From NCBI RefSeq assembly GCF_008704205.1, contig NZ_VXLC01000004.1, forward strand, positions 496,001 through 560,000: a stretch of 64,000 nucleotides of DNA, in the 5' to 3' direction. This document shows positions 52,178-60,658 of this stretch, one piece after another. The stretch comes from Nocardia colli. Its GTDB lineage: Bacteria > Actinomycetota > Actinomycetes > Mycobacteriales > Mycobacteriaceae. Each line of letters opens with the position of its first letter. The first letter of the stretch is position 1. The notes beneath the pieces are model-generated. The model saw only the letters and a list, made by a program, of their open reading frames with translations. It was not told the origin of the DNA and searched no databases. Position numbers and translations under genes: made by a program.

Positions 52178-53257
52178 ATGGCAGGAAATGCAGGCACCGA
52201 CGCCGTGATCCTGGTGGGTGGGCAGGGCACACGACTGCGTCCACTGACCCTTTCGGCACCCAAGCCGATGCTGCCGACGGCCGGGCTGCCGTTTCTCACG
52301 CACCTGCTGGCCCGCATCGCCGACGCCGGGATCACGCACGTCGTGCTGGGCACCTCGTTCAAGGCGGAGGTGTTCGAGGAGCACTTCGGTGACGGTTCCG
52401 AGCTCGGCCTGGACCTGGAGTACGTGACCGAGACCGAGCCGCTCGGCACCGGCGGCGGCATCCGCAACGTGCTGCCCAAGCTGCGCGCCGACACCGTGAT
52501 GGTGTTCAACGGCGACGTGCTCGGCGGCACCGACCTCGGCGCGATCCTCGACACGCACGAGTCGACGAACGCCGACGTGACGTTGCACCTGGTCCGGGTG
52601 AGCGATCCGCGCGCCTTCGGCTGCGTGCCGACCGACGAGAACGGCCGGGTCACCGCGTTCCTGGAGAAGACGCAGGATCCGCCGACCGATCAGATCAACG
52701 CGGGCTGCTACGTCTTCCGGCGTGAGTACATCGAGAAGATCCCGTCCGGGCGTCCGGTCTCGGTGGAGCGCGAGGTGTTCCCGACGCTGCTCGCCGAGGG
52801 GGCTCGCGTGCAGGGGCACGTCGACTCGTCGTACTGGCGGGACATGGGCACGCCCGAGGACTTCGTGCGCGGGTCCGCCGACCTGGTTCGCGGCATCGCA
52901 CCCTCGCCGGCGCTGCCCGGACAGCGCGGCGAATCGCTCGTGCATCCCGGTGCGGGTGTCGCGCCGGGTGCGTTGCTCATCGGCGGCACGGTGGTCGGTC
53001 GCGGCGCGGAGGTCGGCGCGGGCGCCCGGCTGGACGGCGCGGTGATCTTCGACGGCGCGATCATCGAGGCCGGCGCCACGGTCGAGCGGTCGATCGTCGG
53101 TTTCGGCGCGCGGATCGGGCCGCGGGCCCTGGTGCGCGACGGCGTCATCGGTGACGGTGCGCAGGTCGGTGCCCGCTGCGAACTACTACGCGGCGCGCGC
53201 GTCTGGCCCGGGGTGGAGATCCCGGATGGCGGAATCAGGTTCTCCACCGACGTCTGA
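52178..53257 (+). CDS. mannose-1-phosphate guanylyltransferase
   Basis: 359 residues. The nucleotidyltransferase motif VILVGGQGTRLRPLTLSAPKPMLP, the metal site FNGDVLGG and EKTQDPPTDQINAGCYVF are followed by a left-handed beta-helix with hexapeptide repeats (about 255-359). It makes GDP-mannose for lipoarabinomannan, PIMs and glycoproteins. The counterpart is Rv3264c, named manB in that genome, a symbol used for other enzymes elsewhere, so none is given. Confidence 0.92.
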   Translation: MAGNAGTDAVILVGGQGTRLRPLTLSAPKPMLPTAGLPFLTHLLARIADAGITHVVLGTSFKAEVFEEHFGDGSELGLDLEYVTETEPLGTGGGIRNVLPKLRADTVMVFNGDVLGGTDLGAILDTHESTNADVTLHLVRVSDPRAFGCVPTDENGRVTAFLEKTQDPPTDQINAGCYVFRREYIEKIPSGRPVSVEREVFPTLLAEGARVQGHVDSSYWRDMGTPEDFVRGSADLVRGIAPSPALPGQRGESLVHPGAGVAPGALLIGGTVVGRGAEVGAGARLDGAVIFDGAIIEAGATVERSIVGFGARIGPRALVRDGVIGDGAQVGARCELLRGARVWPGVEIPDGGIRFSTDV

Positions 53258-53381
53258 CGGTCGGAAACAGTGTCGGCGTAGCGGTCCTTCTGGCAGGGTG
53301 CTGCGCAGGGTCCCGGGGCTCTGTCGCGGGACCGCTACGTTTGCTCACTGTTGCCAACTGGAATGGTCGAGGAGAACCTTT

Positions 53382-53723
53382 ATGCGGAAGTCTTTCCCGC
53401 GGGCACTGGTCGCGGCGGTATTCGCCGGAGCGGTCGGCCTCGGTGCGATCGGTTTCGCGCCGAGCGCCGCGGCCGCGCCGTCGATCTACGAGCCGAGCAT
53501 CACCCCGTGCAGTCACCTGTTCAAGACGCCGTTCGATTTCGGCCGACCGGACGCGAGCACCTACTGGAGTCCGTTCGGGACCGGCGACATCGTTTGCTAC
53601 GACGCGGGTTTCGGGGTCAGCTACTACCAGCGGGACCCGTCGGGGCAGTGGCATGCGATGAACCAACTGATCCCCGGCAACTACTTCATCAACATCTTCG
53701 GCTACGGCCACTTGCCCGCCTAG
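53382..53723 (+). CDS. small secreted protein
   Basis: 113 residues from ATG 53382, with GAGGAG 7 nt upstream. Signal peptide MRKSFPRALVAAVFAGAVGL... with cleavage near AAA-AP. The mature part of about 75 residues is rich in Tyr, Phe and Gly and contains two Cys (TPCSHLF and DIVCYDAG) that could form a disulfide. No family recognised. A large hairpin follows. Confidence 0.7.
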   Translation: MRKSFPRALVAAVFAGAVGLGAIGFAPSAAAAPSIYEPSITPCSHLFKTPFDFGRPDASTYWSPFGTGDIVCYDAGFGVSYYQRDPSGQWHAMNQLIPGNYFINIFGYGHLPA

Positions 53724-53730
53724 CTCGACG

Positions 53731-53796
53731 AGCGTGATCGGAAGTCTTCGCGCAGGCCGGCTTTCGAGTCGCCTGCGCGAAGACTCCGGTCACGCT
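53731..53796. terminator. long 26/27-bp hairpin, bidirectional
   Basis: Left arm 53731-53757 and right arm 53771-53796 pair almost completely (one bulge, one G-T), with a 13-nt loop. The right arm overlaps the last codons of the convergent response-regulator gene. Confidence 0.75.
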
Positions 53797-54488
53797 TTGG
53801 TTTTCCAGACGTAGCGGGTCTTGGGGCGGCCCGCGCGGCCGTAATCCGAACGGCGGGTGACCAATCCGTCGTCGGCCAGCTTCTCCAGGTAGCGCCAGGC
53901 GGTGATCCGGGAAACGCCGATGGTGGTCGCGGTGTCCGCGGCGGTGATGCCCTCCGGGGCGGCGCGGACGGTGCGGGAGATCTCGTCGAGGGTTTGCGGC
54001 GCAACACCTTTGGGGGTGGTGGCGCGCTGGTCGGGGGTGCGTAGCGCGCTGAGCGCGCGGTCGATGTCGTGCTGGGAGACCGCCGTCTCGCCCGCCGGAA
54101 GCGCGGTGCGGAACTCGCGATAGCGGTCGAGCTTGTCCCGGAACGCGGCGAAGGTGAACGGCTTCAAGAGATAAAGGACAACGCCGTGCGAGACGGCGGT
54201 GCGCACCATGGCGAGGTCGCGGGCCGAGGTGATGGCGATGACATCGGGCCGGGGAGCGAGTCCGGTCAGCGCCGCGGCGACATCCAGGCCGCTGGCATCG
54301 GGTAGCCCGATATCCATGAGCACCAGGTCGATCGGCGTATTCTCGGCCGCGGCATCGGCGGCCGCGCGCATCGCCTCGCGACCGGTGTGCGCCACCCCGA
54401 CGGGCGTGAAGCCCTCGATGCGGTCCACATAGGCGCGGTGTGCCTCGGCGATGAGCGGCTCGTCCTCGACGATCAGCACTCGGATCAC
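53790..54488 (-). CDS. CitB/DctR-type response regulator
   Basis: 232 residues from GTG 54488. Receiver domain with Asp59 (LVLMDIGLPD), Thr/Ser ITSA and Lys109 (LLKPF). The C-terminal winged HTH includes GITAADTATTIGVSRITAWRYLEKLADDGLV, the DpiA/CitB type rather than OmpR. Its start overlaps the sensor kinase stop as GTGA. It likely activates the divergent dctA gene in response to C4-dicarboxylates or citrate. Confidence 0.9.
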   Translation of the reverse strand: MIRVLIVEDEPLIAEAHRAYVDRIEGFTPVGVAHTGREAMRAAADAAAENTPIDLVLMDIGLPDASGLDVAAALTGLAPRPDVIAITSARDLAMVRTAVSHGVVLYLLKPFTFAAFRDKLDRYREFRTALPAGETAVSQHDIDRALSALRTPDQRATTPKGVAPQTLDEISRTVRAAPEGITAADTATTIGVSRITAWRYLEKLADDGLVTRRSDYGRAGRPKTRYVWKTKA

Positions 54489-56083
54489 TGTGCGTCCTTT
54501 CGCGGAATCGTCACGGTTACCGCGCTTTCCGGATCTAGTTCGGTACGAATGGTCCCCCCGTGCCGGGCCACCAGGCGGTGGACCAGTGCTAAACCGAGCC
54601 CGTGATGGTCGGCCTTGGTCGAATAACCGCGCTGCGACGCCCGCGCGAATGTCTCCTCCGACATTCCGGGCCCGCTGTCCGCGACGCGAACATACAGCGC
54701 CGAATGTTGTTCCGGCGAAACAGCTTCGGCGTTTTCCCCGGCCGCCGGATCCGCGTGCCGCACGGTCACCTCCACCCAGCCCGACGGGCTCTCGGCGGCG
54801 GCGTCGATGGCATTGTCGATGAGGTTGCCGACCAGCGTGACCGTCTCCTGCGGGGAGAGCGGTTCGATGGAATCGAGCGCGGTCTCCTCGGTGATGGTCA
54901 ACTCGATGCTGCGCTCGGCCGCCTGGTTCACCTTGCCGAGCAGCAGCGCGGCCAGCGCGGGCGTGCCGACCGCGTCCAGCAGCCGATCGATCAGTGCCTG
55001 GGAGAGTTGGAGTTCGGAGGTGGCGAAGTCCACCGCCGCTTGGTAGCGGCCCAATTCGACCATGGTGACCACGGTGTGCAGCCGGTTGGCCGACTCGTGC
55101 GCCTGCGCGTGCAGCGACTCGGCGAAGCTGCGCACCGAGTCGAGTTCGCCCATCACCGCGCGCAATTCGGTGTGGTCGCGGATGGTCATGACGGTGCCGA
55201 TCGGCCGTCCTTCCCAGGTGACGATGTCCTGATTGATCAGCAGGATCCGGTCGCCGGTCACATGCATCTCGTCGCGGACCACGCCCCAGCTCATCTGCTG
55301 CATGGAGGTCGGCAGGTCGCCGCGGCGCACCTCGCCGTCGGGCAGTTCGAGCAGCCTGCGCGCCTCGTCGTTGACCACCTCGGCGCGCTCGCCGGCCATG
55401 TTGAACACGACGAGTCCCTCGTGGATCGAGTGCAGCACCGCGTCGTGCTGTTCGTACATGGCGCGCAACTCGTCCGGCGCGAGTCCGTGCGTCTGCCTGC
55501 GCAGCCGACGACTCAGCAGGAACGATCCGCTACCCGAGACCACCAGGCCCGCCGCGGCGACGCCGAGGATCAACGGCAGCTGGGTCGCGACCTGATCGCC
55601 GATCTTCGCGCGGGTCACCCCGGCGGATACCAGCGCGACCACCCGGCCGCCGTCGTAGACCGGCGTCACCGCGCGGATGGACGGGCCGAGGGTGCCGGTG
55701 AAGGTCTCGGTGAACGTCTCCCCGGCCAGCGCGCGGTCGATGTTGCCGCTGAACGGCTTGCCGATCATGTCCGGGTTGGTGTGCGTGTAGCGGGTGCGGT
55801 CCGGCGCCATGACGACGATGAAGTCCATGCCGGTCGCCTCGCGGATGCGCTCGGTCACCGGTTGCAGCATGGCCGTGGGATCGGTGGTGTAGACAGCGCT
55901 CAGCGTGGAGCGCGCCTCAGCGACGCTCACCGCGACATCTCGCACTTCCCTGGTGGTCGTCACGTCGCTGTGATGGCGTGCGTCGAGCACCGCGAGGACC
56001 GCGCCGACAGCGACCATCAGGGTCAACACGATCAGCTGTAGCGCGAAGGCCTGACCGGCCAGGGATAGCCGACCGCGTCTCAC
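54485..56083 (-). CDS. CitA/DcuS-type sensor histidine kinase
   Basis: 532 residues from GTG 56083, with GGAGGAAAG upstream. TM1 at about 10-35, then an extracytoplasmic PAS/Cache domain (about 36-175, GMDFIVVMAPDRTRYTHTNPDMIGKPF and TGTLGPSIRAVTPVYDGGRVVALVSAG), the dicarboxylate sensor type. TM2 at about 180-205 and a cytosolic PAS are followed by a short dimer helix with His in LHAQAHESANRLHTVV and the ATPase domain with NLIDNAIDAA and DSGPGM. It phosphorylates the coupled response regulator. Confidence 0.9.
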   Translation of the reverse strand: MRRGRLSLAGQAFALQLIVLTLMVAVGAVLAVLDARHHSDVTTTREVRDVAVSVAEARSTLSAVYTTDPTAMLQPVTERIREATGMDFIVVMAPDRTRYTHTNPDMIGKPFSGNIDRALAGETFTETFTGTLGPSIRAVTPVYDGGRVVALVSAGVTRAKIGDQVATQLPLILGVAAAGLVVSGSGSFLLSRRLRRQTHGLAPDELRAMYEQHDAVLHSIHEGLVVFNMAGERAEVVNDEARRLLELPDGEVRRGDLPTSMQQMSWGVVRDEMHVTGDRILLINQDIVTWEGRPIGTVMTIRDHTELRAVMGELDSVRSFAESLHAQAHESANRLHTVVTMVELGRYQAAVDFATSELQLSQALIDRLLDAVGTPALAALLLGKVNQAAERSIELTITEETALDSIEPLSPQETVTLVGNLIDNAIDAAAESPSGWVEVTVRHADPAAGENAEAVSPEQHSALYVRVADSGPGMSEETFARASQRGYSTKADHHGLGLALVHRLVARHGGTIRTELDPESAVTVTIPRKDAQ

Positions 56084-56162
56084 TGGCTGCTTTCCTCCGC
56101 TGAACGTAATGCACCAAACCGTGACCGGCGTCACCCGGACCGTCATCATTCTGCCTGGAGTG

Positions 56163-56178
56163 CGTGAGGCCCCTCACG
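56163..56178. promoter_or_regulatory. perfect inverted repeat between dctA and its two-component genes
   Basis: CGTGAGG-CC-CCTCACG, 7-bp perfect arms with a 2-nt centre, 31 bp upstream of the dctA ATG and 80 bp from the kinase start. Candidate response-regulator site. Confidence 0.55.
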
Positions 56179-56208
56179 TCGGCACCACCTCGGAGGACAT
56201 CAACTCGT

Positions 56209-57576
56209 ATGAGCCAAGCAACACCCGAAGCACCCGCACGTAAGCGTGACCGCACCCACTGGTTGTATCTGGCGGTGATCGTCGCGGTTATCGCGGGGAT
56301 TCTGGTGGGGTGGCTCGCGCCGGGGTTCGGCGTATCGGTTGCTCCGCTCGGCACCATCTTCGTCAACCTGATCAAGATGATGATCGCGCCGGTCATCTTC
56401 TGCACCATCGTGCTCGGCATCGGTTCGATCCGGTCGGCGGCCACCGTCGGCAAGGTCGGTGGGTTGACCATCGCGTACTTCATGGTCATGTCGACGGTCG
56501 CGCTGGTGATCGGGCTCGTGGTCGGCAACGTGATTTCGCCCGGCACCGGGTTGAACCTCGGCAAGACCGTCAATGCGGGTAAGGATCTGGCCAAGACCGC
56601 GCACAGCGCCGGTGGCACGTGGGACTTCCTGACCAGCATCGTCCCGACGACCATGCTGTCCTCGCTGACATCGGGCAGTACGTTGCAGGCGCTGTTCATC
56701 GCGCTGCTGGTCGGGTTCGCGGTGCAGGCCATGGGCAAATCCGGCGAGCCGATCGTGCGTGGCGTCGCGTTGCTGCAAAAGCTCGTGTTCCGCGTGCTGG
56801 TGATGATTCTGTGGCTGGCGCCGATCGGTGCGTTCGGCGCGATCGCCAATCTGGTCGGTAAGAGTGGTCTGGACGCCGTGCTGAAATTGGCAACGTTGAT
56901 GATCGCGTTCTACCTGACTTGCTTGATCTTCGTGTTCGGCGTGCTCGGGGTGATGATGTGGCTCGTCGCTCGGGTGTCGGTGCTGAAGCTGGTCCGCTAC
57001 CTGGCCCGCGAATATCTGCTGATCCTCGCGACCTCGTCGTCCGAGTCGGCGTTGCCTCGGTTGATCGCGAAGATGGAGCACATGGGCGTCGAGCGGACGA
57101 CCGTGGGTGTGGTTGTGCCGACCGGTTATTCGTTCAATCTGGACGGCACTGCAATTTACCTGACAATGGCGTCTTTGTTCATCGCGGACGCGATGGGCAA
57201 ACCGCTCGACATCGGCGAGCAGATCGGCCTGCTGCTGTTCATGATCGTGGCGTCCAAGGGCGCGGCCGGGGTCACCGGCGCCGGCCTGGCCACGCTGGCC
57301 GGCGGACTGGAGAGTCATCGCCCCGAATTGCTCGACGGCGTCGGCCTGATCGTCGGCATCGACCGCTTCATGTCCGAGGCCCGCGCGCTCACCAATTTCT
57401 CCGGCAATGCCGTCGCCACCGTGCTCATCGGCACCTGGACCAAGACCATCGACGCCGACCGCACCCGCGAGGTCCTCGACCGCAAACTCCCCTTCGACGA
57501 ACAAACCATGGTCGATAACGACCACGGCACGCCCCCGCAGCAGGACCCCGACACCAAGGACCTGGTCTCGGCCTAA
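56209..57576 (+). CDS. dctA: C4-dicarboxylate:cation symporter
   Basis: 455 residues from ATG 56209 with GGAGGA upstream. Membrane protein of the DAACS family with NLIKMMIAPVIFCTIVLGI, SSSESALPRLIAKME (serine-rich re-entrant loop), VVPTGYSFNLDGTAIYLTMASLFIA and SKGAAGVTGAGLATLA, which are the family hallmarks. It imports succinate, fumarate or malate with cations. The divergent CitAB/DctSR-type genes should regulate it. Confidence 0.92.
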   Translation: MSQATPEAPARKRDRTHWLYLAVIVAVIAGILVGWLAPGFGVSVAPLGTIFVNLIKMMIAPVIFCTIVLGIGSIRSAATVGKVGGLTIAYFMVMSTVALVIGLVVGNVISPGTGLNLGKTVNAGKDLAKTAHSAGGTWDFLTSIVPTTMLSSLTSGSTLQALFIALLVGFAVQAMGKSGEPIVRGVALLQKLVFRVLVMILWLAPIGAFGAIANLVGKSGLDAVLKLATLMIAFYLTCLIFVFGVLGVMMWLVARVSVLKLVRYLAREYLLILATSSSESALPRLIAKMEHMGVERTTVGVVVPTGYSFNLDGTAIYLTMASLFIADAMGKPLDIGEQIGLLLFMIVASKGAAGVTGAGLATLAGGLESHRPELLDGVGLIVGIDRFMSEARALTNFSGNAVATVLIGTWTKTIDADRTREVLDRKLPFDEQTMVDNDHGTPPQQDPDTKDLVSA

Positions 57577-57591
57577 CTGCTCGGTGAAACA

Positions 57592-57622
57592 CGAAGGGCC
57601 CGCAGGATCTGCGGGCCCTTCG
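57592..57622 (+). terminator. perfect 14-bp hairpin after dctA
   Basis: CGAAGGGCCCGCAG / CTGCGGGCCCTTCG with a 3-nt GAT loop, 15 bp after the stop. Confidence 0.8.
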
Positions 57623-57634
57623 CCATGTCCGGGA

Positions 57635-57850
57635 TCAGGATGCCCACTTTTCCGGGTTGAGGTGGTGTTGGGTGAGGGCGGTGGCGTGGCCGTGGCCGAG
57701 AGCGTGCTCGGTCTTGAGCCATTCGACGAGGGGTTTGTGGGAGGTCAGGCCGGACTCGCGCATCGCGGTTTTCCAGTCATCGATGGTGCGGCCGTATTTG
57801 GCTTCGATGGCGGGGAAGTAGGACGCGGGGCCGTGGGGCTTGGTCGGCAT
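57635..57850 (-). CDS. DUF4287 family protein
   Basis: 71 residues, ATG 57850 after CAGGAG. GPASYFPAIEAKYGRTIDDWKTAMRESGLTSHKPLVEWLKTEHALGHGHATALTQHHL is the DUF4287 signature. The function is unknown. Small cytosolic helical protein. A hairpin with a true T tract upstream (57972-58002) separates it from the DUF4267 gene. Confidence 0.88.
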   Translation of the reverse strand: MPTKPHGPASYFPAIEAKYGRTIDDWKTAMRESGLTSHKPLVEWLKTEHALGHGHATALTQHHLNPEKWAS

Positions 57851-57965
57851 GGTGGTCTCCTGTGCTTTGTTATGCGTTCAGGGATATCGACGGCGGTGCG
57901 TCGCGAAATTCATCGCGGTGTGTTGGGGGTCACGAAATGGCTTGTGTGCGAACGAGTCCCGGAAC

Positions 57966-58002
57966 GAAAAAGTCCGGTACCGGCGTGATGCCGGTACCGG
58001 AC
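57966..58002 (-). terminator. intrinsic terminator with T tract after the DUF4267 gene
   Basis: GTCCGGTACCGGC / GCCGGTACCGGAC perfect 13-bp stem with a 5-nt loop, followed on the minus strand by TTTTTCG. This is the most classical rho-independent terminator in the window. Confidence 0.85.
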
Positions 58003-58014
58003 AGGTAATCGGGA

Positions 58015-58440
58015 TCAGGCGGGGACGGCGATGGGTTCGGGGGTGGTCTTGGTGGCGAGTTGGTGTTCGCGGAGGAGGAGGGCGCCGGTGAGGAAGACGA
58101 GGGCGGCGGTGAGGCCGTGGATGCCGAAGGCGGCGGCGGAGGAGCCGCTCCAGCTCAGGACGGTGAGCATGTCGCCGACCGGGACCAGGGCGATGACCAG
58201 GGTGGCGATGCCGAGGGCGTAGCGCTGCTTGGCGGCGAGCAGGACCAGGATCAGGATGCCGAAGACGGTGTCGCGCACGCCCTTCAGGTTCATGAACGCG
58301 GCGGCGTCGCCGTCCGGCCAGGCGGGCAGGCCGAAGCCCGGCGCGATGGCGTCGGGGGTGAACAGGTAGCTGATGCCGATGTAGAGGATGAAGGCCGCGC
58401 CGGCGAGGGAGAGGGCGGTGGCGATGCGTGCGGTGGTCAT
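58015..58440 (-). CDS. DUF4267 membrane protein
   Basis: 141 residues from ATG 58440. Four hydrophobic segments: IATALSLAGAAFILYIGISYLF, DTVFGILILVLLAA, ALGIATLVIALVPVGDMLTVL and GLTAALVFLTGALLL. The family has no known function. It is divergent from a TetR regulator, and two copies of the same palindrome lie between them, so it is the likely regulated target. Confidence 0.82.
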   Translation of the reverse strand: MTTARIATALSLAGAAFILYIGISYLFTPDAIAPGFGLPAWPDGDAAAFMNLKGVRDTVFGILILVLLAAKQRYALGIATLVIALVPVGDMLTVLSWSGSSAAAFGIHGLTAALVFLTGALLLREHQLATKTTPEPIAVPA

Positions 58441-58475
58441 GGTGGGTGCTCCTTGGTGCGGTGGTGCTTCGTTTT

Positions 58476-58488
58476 CTAGCGGCGCTAG
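58476..58488. promoter_or_regulatory. TetR operator, copy 1
   Basis: CTAGC-GGC-GCTAG, a perfect 5-bp-arm palindrome, 36 bp upstream of the DUF4267 start. Confidence 0.7.
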
Positions 58489-58525
58489 GTTCACGAGCAA
58501 CAATAACGGAGCTTCGGTAGCTTGT

Positions 58526-58538
58526 CTAGCGCTGCTAG
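58526..58538. promoter_or_regulatory. TetR operator, copy 2
   Basis: CTAGC-GCT-GCTAG, the same palindrome 50 bp from copy 1 and 10 bp before the tetR ATG; binding here should block tetR itself. Confidence 0.7.
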
Positions 58539-58548
58539 TATTTTGGTC

Positions 58549-59139
58549 ATGAGCCCCCAGACCCGCAAGGAACGCGAACGCGCCGAACGCCATCAGCAGA
58601 TCATCGACACCGCGCGCGAACTGGCCGAGGCGCAGGGCTGGGAGGCGGTCACGGTGCGCAAGCTGGCCGAGCGCATCGAGTACAGCCAGCCGGTGCTGTA
58701 CAGCCACTTCGAGGGCAAGTCGGCCATCGTGACGGCGGTAGCCCTGCAAGGCATCGCCGACCTGACCACCGTGATGCGCCGAGCCCACGCCGAGGCGACC
58801 GGCCCGGCCGACGCCCTGCGCCGCGTCACCCGCGCCTATCTGGACTTCGCCGCCGCCAACCCGGCCCGCTACGAGGCGATGTTCATGATGAACGTCGACC
58901 TGGTCTTCGGCCTGGACGCGCCGCAGCTGCTGATCGACGCCTTCGCCGAACTGGAGGCGCTGTTCCGCCCGTTCGTCGACGAGGCGGACATCGGGGCCCG
59001 GACGGAAGTGGCCTGGAGCGCGATGCACGGCCTGGCGACCCTCGACCGCGGCGGCCGGCTCCGGCCGGACCTGCGCGAGCAGCGCCTGGAAATCCTGGTC
59101 GCCGAATGGCTGGCCGCGGTCGGCGCGGATTCCGCGTAG
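58549..59139 (+). CDS. TetR-family repressor
   Basis: 196 residues from ATG 58549 (MSPQTRKERERAERHQQI); an earlier in-frame start would cover operator 2. The HTH lies at about residues 30-65 (AVTVRKLAERIEYSQPVLYSHFEGKSAIVTAV). The C-terminal ligand domain is unassigned. The two CTAGC-N3-GCTAG palindromes in the divergent gap are its probable sites, controlling itself and the DUF4267 membrane protein. Confidence 0.88.
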   Translation: MSPQTRKERERAERHQQIIDTARELAEAQGWEAVTVRKLAERIEYSQPVLYSHFEGKSAIVTAVALQGIADLTTVMRRAHAEATGPADALRRVTRAYLDFAAANPARYEAMFMMNVDLVFGLDAPQLLIDAFAELEALFRPFVDEADIGARTEVAWSAMHGLATLDRGGRLRPDLREQRLEILVAEWLAAVGADSA

Positions 59140-59203
59140 CGCGCCCGCTGTGATCGGACGCGCATTTCGGTTGCGGCCGAAGCCGGATCGGTAGCGTGGG
59201 GAT

Positions 59204-60658
59204 ATGCCTGATGTTGTGGTCGTCGGTTCCGGGCCGAATGGTCTCGCCGCCGCGGTGATTCTGGCGAAGGCCGGGCTCTCCGTGGAGGTGTACGAGGCCG
59301 AGTTCGGCGCGGGCGGTGGGTCGCGCACGGCGGAACTGACGCTGCCCGGTTTTCAGCACGACGTGTGCGCCGGCGCGCACCCGATGGCGTTGGCGTCCCC
59401 GTTCTTTCGCGCGTTCGATCTCGCGGCGCACGGCGTCGAACTGCTCACGCCGGAGGCGTCCTACGCGCACCCGATGGACGGCGGCACGGCCGGCGTGGCC
59501 TGGCGCGATCTGGAGCGGACCGTCGAGGGACTCGGCGGCGACGGCGCCGCGTGGCGTTCGCTGTTCGGACCGCTGGTGCCGCACTGGGAGGCGGTCGTCG
59601 ACCTCGCGATGTCGGACCTGCGCCGCCCGCCGAAGGACCTGCTGACCGCGGTGCGATTCGGCCTGCGGACCCTGGAGCAGGGATCGCCGTTGTGGAACAC
59701 CAGGTTTCAGGGCGATGTCGCGCCCGCGTTGCTCACCGGTGTGGCCACGCACGCGATCACTCCACCGCGGCGCATCCCGGCCGCGGGGGCGGGGCTGCTA
59801 CTCGGCACACTCGCCCATGCCGGCGGCTGGGTGATCCCGAAGGGCGGCAGCCAGGCGATCCCGAACGCGCTCATCGCCGAACTGGAACGCCTCGGCGGCC
59901 GGGTGCACACCGGTCACCGCGTCGACTCGCTCGGACAGTTCGACGACGCCCGCGCGGTCGTGCTCGACCTCGCGCCCGCGGAACTGCTGCGCATCGCGGG
60001 CCACCGCCTCCCGGACCGATACGCCAAGCGGCTCAGGGGTTTCCGCTACGGCGGCGCGGCGTGCAAGGTCGACTTCGCGCTGGCCGGTCCGGTGCCGTGG
60101 CAGGCCGAGGGCCTCGACCGCGCCGGAACCCTGCACCTGGTCGGTACCCGCGCCGAGGCGATGGCCGCCGAACGCGCGGTCGCCGCGGGTCAGCACGCGG
60201 AACGGCCCTATGTGCTGTCCATCCAGCCCGGTGTGGTGGATCCGACCAGGGCGCCGGCGGGCAAGCACACCTTCTACACCTACGCACATGTGCCGAACGG
60301 CTCCACCCGCGACGTCAGCGAGGCGGTCATCACTCAGGTCGAGCGGTTCGCACCGGGCTTCCGCGACTTGATCCTGGCCAAGCACGTCTACACCGCGGCC
60401 GAAATGCCCTCGCACAATGCCAATTACATCGGCGGCGACATCTCGGCGGGCGCGATGACCCTGCGCCAGTTCGCGTTCCGTCCGACCGCGCGCTGGAACC
60501 CTTACGCCACACCGATTCCCGGCGTGTACCTGTGCTCCTCGTCGACCCCGCCCGGCCCCGGCGTGCACGGCATGTCCGGCCTGCACGCCGCCCGGCACGT
60601 GCTGCGCCAGCGGTTCGGCATCACCACCGACCCGTCGGACCTGCTCCGTAAGCGCTAG
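59204..60658 (+). CDS. phytoene-desaturase-like FAD oxidoreductase
   Basis: 484 residues. The dinucleotide fold opens with VVVVGSGPNGLAAAVILAKAGLSVEVYEAE (GxGxxG), and a second FAD contact GVYLCSSSTPPGPGVHGMSGLHAARHVL lies near the end. This is the CrtI/amine-oxidase-like NAD(P)/FAD group common in mycolata; the substrate is unknown and no carotenoid genes are adjacent. The stop overlaps that of the convergent CDF gene (CTAG). Confidence 0.85.
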   Translation: MPDVVVVGSGPNGLAAAVILAKAGLSVEVYEAEFGAGGGSRTAELTLPGFQHDVCAGAHPMALASPFFRAFDLAAHGVELLTPEASYAHPMDGGTAGVAWRDLERTVEGLGGDGAAWRSLFGPLVPHWEAVVDLAMSDLRRPPKDLLTAVRFGLRTLEQGSPLWNTRFQGDVAPALLTGVATHAITPPRRIPAAGAGLLLGTLAHAGGWVIPKGGSQAIPNALIAELERLGGRVHTGHRVDSLGQFDDARAVVLDLAPAELLRIAGHRLPDRYAKRLRGFRYGGAACKVDFALAGPVPWQAEGLDRAGTLHLVGTRAEAMAAERAVAAGQHAERPYVLSIQPGVVDPTRAPAGKHTFYTYAHVPNGSTRDVSEAVITQVERFAPGFRDLILAKHVYTAAEMPSHNANYIGGDISAGAMTLRQFAFRPTARWNPYATPIPGVYLCSSSTPPGPGVHGMSGLHAARHVLRQRFGITTDPSDLLRKR

